Assembly (NCBI RefSeq): GCF_000165425.1
Contig: NW_001799050.1
Span: 1-58,408 of the forward strand
Length of the DNA stretch: 58,408 nucleotides
Direction: 5' to 3'
From: Paramecium tetraurelia
Taxonomy: Eukaryota; Ciliophora; Oligohymenophorea; Peniculida; Parameciidae
Under the pieces are notes generated by a model, which saw only the letters and a list, made by a program, of their open reading frames with translations, was not told where the DNA came from and made no database searches. The translations under genes were made by a program, and so were the position numbers. Below are positions 51,765 to 58,408 of this stretch, one piece after another. Positions within the stretch are counted from its first letter, which is position 1, and each line of letters begins with the position of its first letter.

Positions 51765-54036
51765 AATTAATAATTTTAAATTATCAATTATATTTATATC
51801 ATTAAAAAGCATTCTAAAAAAGAAATATTATTTGTTAATAATCATTAATCTAAACTTAAATTCTATTAGAATTCAATGATTATAAATAAAAATTGGGCAT
51901 TTTGATATTTCCAATGTTAGTTAAAGAATAAAATGTAGTAGAGAAGAATAAATTGAAAAATTTTAGAAATGTAATTTATATTATATTCTATATACATATT
52001 GATTTACTATATAAGATTTAGTTCATAATCTTGTACATTTTCAGCTAATAATTTATTTAGTAAGAATCTAGTGTATGCTAGTTTCTAATATAATTTCATT
52101 AAAGTATAATATTATATATTAATATATATTTAATGTTATTAATATAAGATAACCATATTAACTTGAAAATATATATTGCAGTAATCATAATTTCCATTTT
52201 TTATATTTTACTCAACTCTCTTCAATTTATTATCAATTTTAATCATTAATTGTGATAAGATGAATGCTATCATAAATAATATATAATATGATACGAATCA
52301 CTCATTACATCAATATTGTAATTTAATTTATTTTTTAAACCACAAATTCATCAATGTTTAACTTTGTGAATTTTAGTACATTTTTTTTTTGATATTTCGC
52401 CGATTCAATTTCTTCTTAAGATCTATTAAATATGTTACATAGAATACATTTCTTCTAATGTATAAAATGGATTGACAGGTTAACAGAATTAGAAATTTAT
52501 CTTTTCTTAATCTAATTGGTGAATTGGATGTTTTTATCCTTTTTGTATCAAAAATAAAGATTAATAATTCCAAAACGAAGAGTGATTCGTTCATGGGAGC
52601 ATCAAATCCCTATTGTGAGTGGGGAGTTTCTAATTTTTATTTAGCATTAATCATATAACCTTCATGATTCTTTTGTGATTTCTCATCTCAAGGTTCAGAT
52701 TAACACTTTTGTCAAAAAAAGTAGTTTTGAAAAGCTTTAGATTTAATTAGCATGCTCCCATTTCCAAAATCAAGAGTATTTGATTTATCTCATTCATTAT
52801 TAATCGATATAAGTAGGTAAACCTTGGAAGAGATCTCTTTTGAGAAAATAAAATATTAATGATATAAAATCTGTTGTGGGAGGTTGGAAAACAATTGATA
52901 CGAATGTTTGAAAATGAAATAATCTTGGATTTGGTGTAAACAAAGATTTGAAAATGTATTATTGTAGAGGAAGAATCATTTCGCTGTCGGCTCTTAAGAT
53001 GCAATGAATTTGATGCGTATATATCATAGAAATTGAAAATATGAACAAATCTGAAATACGACAGATATATGGGACTAAAACATAATATCATCCTTTATAC
53101 CTTAAGGGATATAAAGTCTTTTTCTAAATTAAATTCTTCAAATAAGAAATGTATAATCTATCTAAGTTCATCTCCAGTTTAAGTTGTAATTCCCAAATCC
53201 GTAGTGTTCATAAAATGATGACATTCTTTTTAAGTATAACTTTTCTTTCTCCATAGTCCAAATTAATAATATGGACCTTAATTCAACGCTTATTAATGAC
53301 ACTATTTGAAACCTTTATCTTCATTATAAGAAATTATGCCCAAATTCATGACTTACGTTACATTTCCTTGTGGATTTTAATGTAACCCTTCTTTCCATAT
53401 TTTTCTCTTTTTATCAAACCCAAGACATTTCTCTAGTATATAGAAAATCTATCATTTTCCCTTATCTTAAATTAAATCCTCAATGAAGAACATCTTTAAA
53501 AAGTTCATTCATATATATTCCCCATTTCAATCAACTTTTAAAACATTCTAAGTTCTTTCTTTCAAAGATGATAAAATGATTTGTAGATTTGTAGATTAAC
53601 AGCTTTTGATCACCCTAATATTATAAATTTTAATACATTTAAATTAGTATTAAATCACTTCAAGCTTTCATTATAAACTCATTTTCTTATTAGTATATTT
53701 TATATAACTAGCCAATAACTTTGGATTCTAAATTTTTCCCTGGTAAGTACATCTTTTTAAATTTTGTTTATAAACTCAATAATTTTATTCGCAAATAAGA
53801 ATTAACCTCGCTTGGGTATTGACAGGTGCCTCATTGTTAGAAGATATCATCAAATACTTAGCTTTATTAAAATATGACTGAACCCTAATTCAATAAATTG
53901 AATGTCATGATAAATGGGAATATAAAATAGAAATACTAATCTTCAAAATCTTAATAGAACTTAATTCTTGCTTCAAAGTTGGTTACTATTAAATTAGCAT
54001 CTATATTAATATCTCTATCATCATAAATTAAACATA
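51765..54036. other. AT-rich region with minus-strand remnants
   Basis: Up to about 52090 this is the 3' flank of the duplicated arm. Between about 52620 and 53350 a long minus-strand frame is open; it contains 'TTDLGITTQTGDELRQIIHF' and 'QILLILEMGACQLNLKLF', the latter reminiscent of the hinge of a kinase N-lobe, but no catalytic loop was found. The plus strand is also open over 53010-53570, so at least one is a shadow. Around 53580-53700 the plus strand reads 'LTAFDHPNIINFNTFKL', again kinase-like. These are best seen as kinase gene remnants; no start, splice model or end could be fixed. Confidence 0.4.
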
Positions 54037-55778
54037 ATGAAACCTTCCCAAGAATCAAAAATGGTAGAATAAAATATGAAAAATTCTGTTATATCCATGA
54101 AATAGAATCCATAATCTTAACAAAATAATCAATCATCTTAAAGATTCCAAACAACAAGACCAGACCTTTGTCAAAACAATTTCAACGTTTAGAGTTAAAA
54201 CTTCGGATACTAACATTCGTTGGGACCAAAATATTCTTAATAATTACCCTAAACAGCTATTTCTTAGGAAATATTTGATGATGATGATTAAGTTCAAACA
54301 AATTTGGTCTAGGCAAAGCCGAATATGTATGACCTAGAAAAAGAACTAATTTTTGAAATCAAGACATTATAGAAGATGATTAAATTATCTAAAATCTCAA
54401 CTTAATAGTTGCCTGGAATCATTAGTATAAAAACAAAAGATCAATTAAATGACTAAGACCTAAATAGAGTTGGAGTAGATTTGGTAATGTTTTTAATTTA
54501 TTAAAGATTTGTTTGATCGATAAAAGCTCAAGTATGAATGGGAGTAAGATAGAGACTGTAAAATAAAGTTTGAAAGTTCTATTAACATTTTTATCAAATC
54601 AAGACCGTTTATAACTAATTATTTTTAATACCCATGCCAAAAGATTAACTCCATTGAAAAGAATAACAGAAGATAACAAATTGTACTTTACATAAATGAT
54701 TGATTAAATTAAGTCTGACGGAGGCACATAAATATCCTCAGCAACCTAGATTGCTATAAGCTAGTTAAAGGGCAGGAAGTATAGAAATAATGTGAGCTCT
54801 GTCTTTTTACTTTCTGATGGCTAAGACAATGATGCCACCTAATAAATATCAAGATGATTATGATAACTAAATGAGGATTTTACCTTGCATTCGTTTGGTT
54901 TTGGTAAGGATCATGATGCAGCTATGATGACATCAATTTGTAGCTTGAAAAATGGAAGCTTTTATTTTGTGTAGAATATTTCTTTATTGGATGAATTCTT
55001 TGTGGATGCTTTAGGAGGCTTAAAATCGGTTGTGGGTGAAAAATTATAGATTAAAGTTAACTTAAACCTCCCTAAAATATTAAATGGTTTGAATATTGCT
55101 AAGACTCATGGAGATATGTGGATTAATAAAGGGGATCATTATGAGATCAACCTTCCAATATTGATTTAAGGATCAAGAAAAGACTTTGTATTCGAATTGG
55201 AATTACCTTAATTAATTGCACAAATCTAAGATAATGAAAGAAATGCTTTGATTATGGAAGCTCAACTCTAAATTACTGATCCATTGTCAAAAAAGGACTT
55301 GAAAAAGTCTGCAACTCTAATTTTGACATTCTTCAATCAAGATGAATAAATTTACTAAAATGAAGAAGATATAGAAGTACTTGAATAATACAATAGAGTG
55401 ATAGTAGCTTAAATAATTGATGATGCAAGAAAATAATGCCAAAAATAGTAATTTGATGTGGCTTAAAATTAAATAGACGAAGTCATTGTACGATTGCAAT
55501 CTAATTAGCGAATGGCTTCATAGGCTCCTTCACTTATTTAAGATTTATATTAAGCAAAGCAAGCATCATAAAGAGGAACCTTCACTTCATATGGTTTAGG
55601 ATAAATGATGCAATTAAGTAGCAATAGTTACTAACAACAAGGAGTCAATTCTATTTTTTCTTTGGATGGGAAACAATAATAATAAAACGTAAGGTTTTAA
55701 AGTTATTCTAACAACTTGTAACAGAATATGGTCCAATAACTTTAATTAAGGAAAACTCAAAATGGAAATGGAAGCTGA
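54037..55778 (+). CDS. von Willebrand factor A-domain protein with two internal TGA codons
   Basis: One intron, 54484-54506 (23 nt); 573 codons from ATG to the TGA at 55776-55778. The N-terminal ~145 residues are Gln/Asn/Ser-rich. The VWA domain starts 'VDLICLIDKSSSMNGSKIET', with the DxSxS metal-binding (MIDAS) motif, and continues 'IIFNTHAKRLTPL', 'SDGGTQISSATQIAI' and 'VFLLSDGQDND'. The frame then meets TGA at 54855-54857 and 54861-54863, yet the next codons resume the domain ('EDFTLHSFGFGKDHDAAMM') in the same frame and stay open for 300 codons. No GT...AG intron can remove them. It is either a recently broken gene, two compensating indels, or a sequence error. Family members are common in Paramecium; function unknown. 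Confidence 0.75.
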
Positions 55779-55911
55779 AAAGACCACAGTAATAAGTTTA
55801 TGATAATTCATTTATTTATTATTTTATAAGTTTATCATATTAATTTTGAAATTAATATTTGAGGATTAATTCAAATTTGACTTTGAGTTGTTCTTATCAA
55901 TACTTATAAAA

Positions 55912-56248
55912 ATGGATGTAAATTATATGCATTCATAATTTGAGATACTAAATTAGTAAAAAATTTTAATGCAATTTACTTTCAAAGAATTTTCAAACAC
56001 ACTATTAGAATTGTCAAATTAAGCACACTACATCTAGCAACACAACTTCTGTGTTTATATTGCCATGATGCAAAATGAAAATATCGTAAATTCCGAAGAG
56101 ACCACTGTTCTAATGCTAAGGTTAGTTCTGGAAAGGCTTTATAATTGAATAGATTCAGATAACTCAAAATTTGAAGAATTTAAAATTCCCTTAATAATTG
56201 ACAAACGAAAATACTTTATAAACAAATTATATTCAATTCAATTATTGA
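55912..56248 (+). CDS. Small hypothetical protein
   Basis: Model of 102 residues with one intron at 56125-56152 (28 nt, starts GTTC), exact frame to TGA 56246-56248. The first exon is regular and helical ('FTFKEFSNTLLELSNQAHYI'), the second is Asn/Gln-rich. An alternative is an unspliced 78-residue product ending at TGA 56146-56148. No family recognised. A further plus-strand frame (about 56290-56530, 'VQDFIREFVGIIQ') follows and might be a continuation. Confidence 0.4.
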
Positions 56249-58159
56249 TTTCAATTATAATATTAATATGAAAATTTCAAATTAAAATAGGTGCAAGACT
56301 TCATTCGCGAGTTTGTTGGAATTATATAGACTAATTTGAAAATGCGAGACCCAAAATAAGAAATTATGATTGTATAATCCTAGAATTAAAACAGAAGAGA
56401 GGTTATCAATTAATTTACTAAAAACTGTGCTATTTAAAATACGGCTACTTTAGCACTCATAATTATAATATTAGAGAGAGTATGCATTAAAACTATATTG
56501 AATTATCTTTTTTTATTATTTTTATTATAAACTTGTTGAATTGAAAATTACAAAATTAATTTATTATTAATTAAAAAGTTGAAATTTTATATCTATCTTT
56601 AATTCAATTTATATATTGATAACCCAAATTAATAATATCAATAATGGCATTCCAATTAGAGATTCATTATTAATTTCCTAATTAATTTTTTATTTATCAA
56701 TTCTATTAGAAAAATATGAAATATAGTTCAAAGTAGTTAAAGAGGCTAGACTAACAATAGATGAGTGAATAACACATATCCTAATTATTTTTATGTAAAA
56801 TGCTATTATTCAACTAATTTAGATTAGTCAAAAACTGTAATTCGTGAATTTTATGAACCTAAAAACAATTTAACTTTACTGCTCATTTCAACATAATTAA
56901 ATAAATGAATCTTTATGATTAGATATTTTTAAATTCGCAACCATAATTACAATTTATTTCAATATTTAATTGTATTAGCATGACAATAAGTGATCATAAG
57001 ATCATCATTAATAAGAAGCAAAAATAAAATGGAGGATTTTAATCCAACCAGAACTTGAATGCTTTGACTCACCTTATATTTTTATTTGATCCAAATTTCT
57101 TATTTTAACTACTAATGCTGTTTACTCCTAATTACAAAGTCTGTTGTAAATTATACTATATTCAGATATTATTTCCTATATTTTTGAGAAATCCTGTCCA
57201 AATCTATACTTTTATGTGGTTATGGTGTACGAGTACAAACCTTTGAAGTAATATCAATAATGAATTTTAAATATTTTAATGAGATGCAAGTTTGATATCT
57301 TAAAAGATTTATATTTCATAATATAATTATTTTTGAAAAACTCAATTGATTATATCCAAATGTGATTTTTTTCTTTTTTTTTATTTAAAAACTCCTCTTT
57401 AATAATAAGCTCTACTAATCTAATAATAAAATTTAATATTCAGTTTTAATTGGATATAAATATTTATACAAATATAAGTTAAATCAACGATTAAGCTCTG
57501 AAAAAAATTGAAATGCTGCTTATTGAATGGTAGAGAAGGAAGGTTTTCTGACTAGAAGAACACCATTACTAATGAGTTGAAACAAATACTATGTTAAGGG
57601 AGTTGATTATATTCGCAGCATGCTCGAAATATTGTATAAAGTCAGTATATAGTATATAGAGAAAGAGTGGCTGTAGTGATAAGCTATTGAAGCTAATATA
57701 CTTAATGAAATTAAAAAAAAAGAAAATACATTGAAAGAAATTCTCCAAGAATTAGAGCTAATAACTTGAAGATAATGAGTAAAGAGAACTTAGTGACTTC
57801 ATAATTCTTATTTAATGCCAAGATTGATCAAGACAAAAATAATAGTTAAAGCAGTCAGTAAGATTTAAATTGCATACTTGTCGCTTATATAAAAGATCGA
57901 CAAGCAAAGAAAGATAAAAATTTGAAATTATTAAAATGGATTATTTGATATACAGGGTTCAATTATTGGAAGAGAATCAGTAATAGTAATAGAGAAAAAA
58001 TTCTGAGTAAAGATTAGGGGTATCAATAACTTACACATAGTAAAAGAACTATGTTTGGTTCGAAAAAATATTGAAATAGGGGCTTTGAAGGAATATGATT
58101 GATTTTATTTTGTTAAAGGTGAGAACGAAAGGGAAAGAGGTATTCATTATTATTATTCA
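56249..58159. other. Unresolved AT-rich region
   Basis: Plus-strand coding-like stretches occur at 56290-56530, about 57530-57640 ('MVEKEGFLTRRTPLL') and 57810-57950 ('ILVAYIKDRQAKKDKNLKLL'). The last faintly recalls the A-domain of GINS subunit Psf1, but the rest of that protein could not be found and the frames are cut by TGAs. No gene is claimed. Confidence 0.35.
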
Positions 58160-58360
58160 TCATTAATATACATTTAATTCAAACTCATTATCATTCATCA
58201 TCAGGTCGATAAAGTCTAGCTGCTTTAGTAATTATATCCTTTTTTTATCTCCATATATGCTTCTTTTGCTTTTCCTAGAATGAAATCTTTCTATTATGGT
58301 CTCATAGTCATAAAACTTAGAGTGGTGTTAGAGTATGAGCATATAACAGCGGACACTCAT
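58160..58360 (-). CDS. Small basic hypothetical protein, possibly the 3' end of a gene running out of the window
   Basis: 66-residue minus-strand frame, ATG 58360-58358, TGA 58162-58160. It reads 'YDYETIIERFHSRKSKRSIY' and 'KQLDFIDLMMNDNEFELN', with an acidic tail. Composition is richer in G+C than the flanking spacer. Exons upstream beyond the window edge may belong to it. No family recognised. Confidence 0.4.
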
Positions 58361-58408
58361 AGATCAATCAGATTTGATAATGATTTATTGGGAATTCACG
58401 GTTTGGGT

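Noticed and set aside
52747..53091. 114-residue minus-strand ORF as a real gene
   Set aside because: It is part of a longer open minus frame overlapping open plus frames; no domain and no gene boundaries could be fixed, so it is described only within the regional entry.
57480..58080. GINS subunit Psf1 gene
   Set aside because: Only one short LVAYIKDR...LKLLKW stretch resembles it; start, B-domain and a continuous splice model are missing.

Overview
Organism and code. The window is macronuclear DNA of a ciliate, almost certainly a Paramecium. TAA and TAG run through every recognisable protein as glutamine and TGA is the only stop. The DNA is very AT-rich, genes are packed on both strands, and reading frames are joined by tiny introns (20-35 nt, mostly GTA...TAG). 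About 50 such introns were placed by hand; for nearly all gene models the spliced length came out as an exact multiple of three from ATG to TGA. Under the standard code the genes look like scattered short ORFs, so almost all short standard-code ORFs here are fragments or shadows. Layout. 1-5.3 kb: the 3' half of an MPS1-like kinase with a long coiled coil, AT-rich DNA holding a GC-rich island, and a decayed second copy; a 409-bp stretch is identical in both. 5.4-13.4 kb: a hypothetical gene, a STIL/Ana2-like centriole-assembly protein (minus), a Ser/Thr kinase, a LITAF-domain protein, a protein with a possible HYLS1 motif (minus), a CCT-motif protein and a small acidic protein. 13.4-23.4 kb: a protein with two cyclic-nucleotide-binding domains (minus), a hypothetical gene, a type I membrane protein (minus), a pseudokinase, a Myb/SANT protein, a small gene and an ULK/ATG1-like kinase. 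23.4-31 kb: gene remnants and an intact MPS1-like kinase (minus). 31-45.2 kb: a K+ channel, SEC24, IFT88, a second K+ channel and a large GTPase. 45.2-52.1 kb: remnants and a second intact MPS1-like kinase (plus). 52.1-58.4 kb: remnants, a VWA-domain gene with two in-frame TGAs, and small uncertain genes. Two themes stand out. First, centriole and cilium genes recur: STIL-like, a possible HYLS1-like protein, IFT88, and two cyclic-nucleotide-type K+ channels. Second, one MPS1-like kinase family has been copied repeatedly here: two intact copies lie as arms of a large inverted duplication (about 25.2-30.3 kb against 47.5-52.1 kb) that also carries a decayed Aurora/PLK-like kinase fragment on each arm; two further copies are broken or partial. 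Limits. Assignments come from reading motifs by eye. Because only TGA stops translation, chance ORFs of 50-100 codons are common, so ORFs without recognisable domains are scored low.
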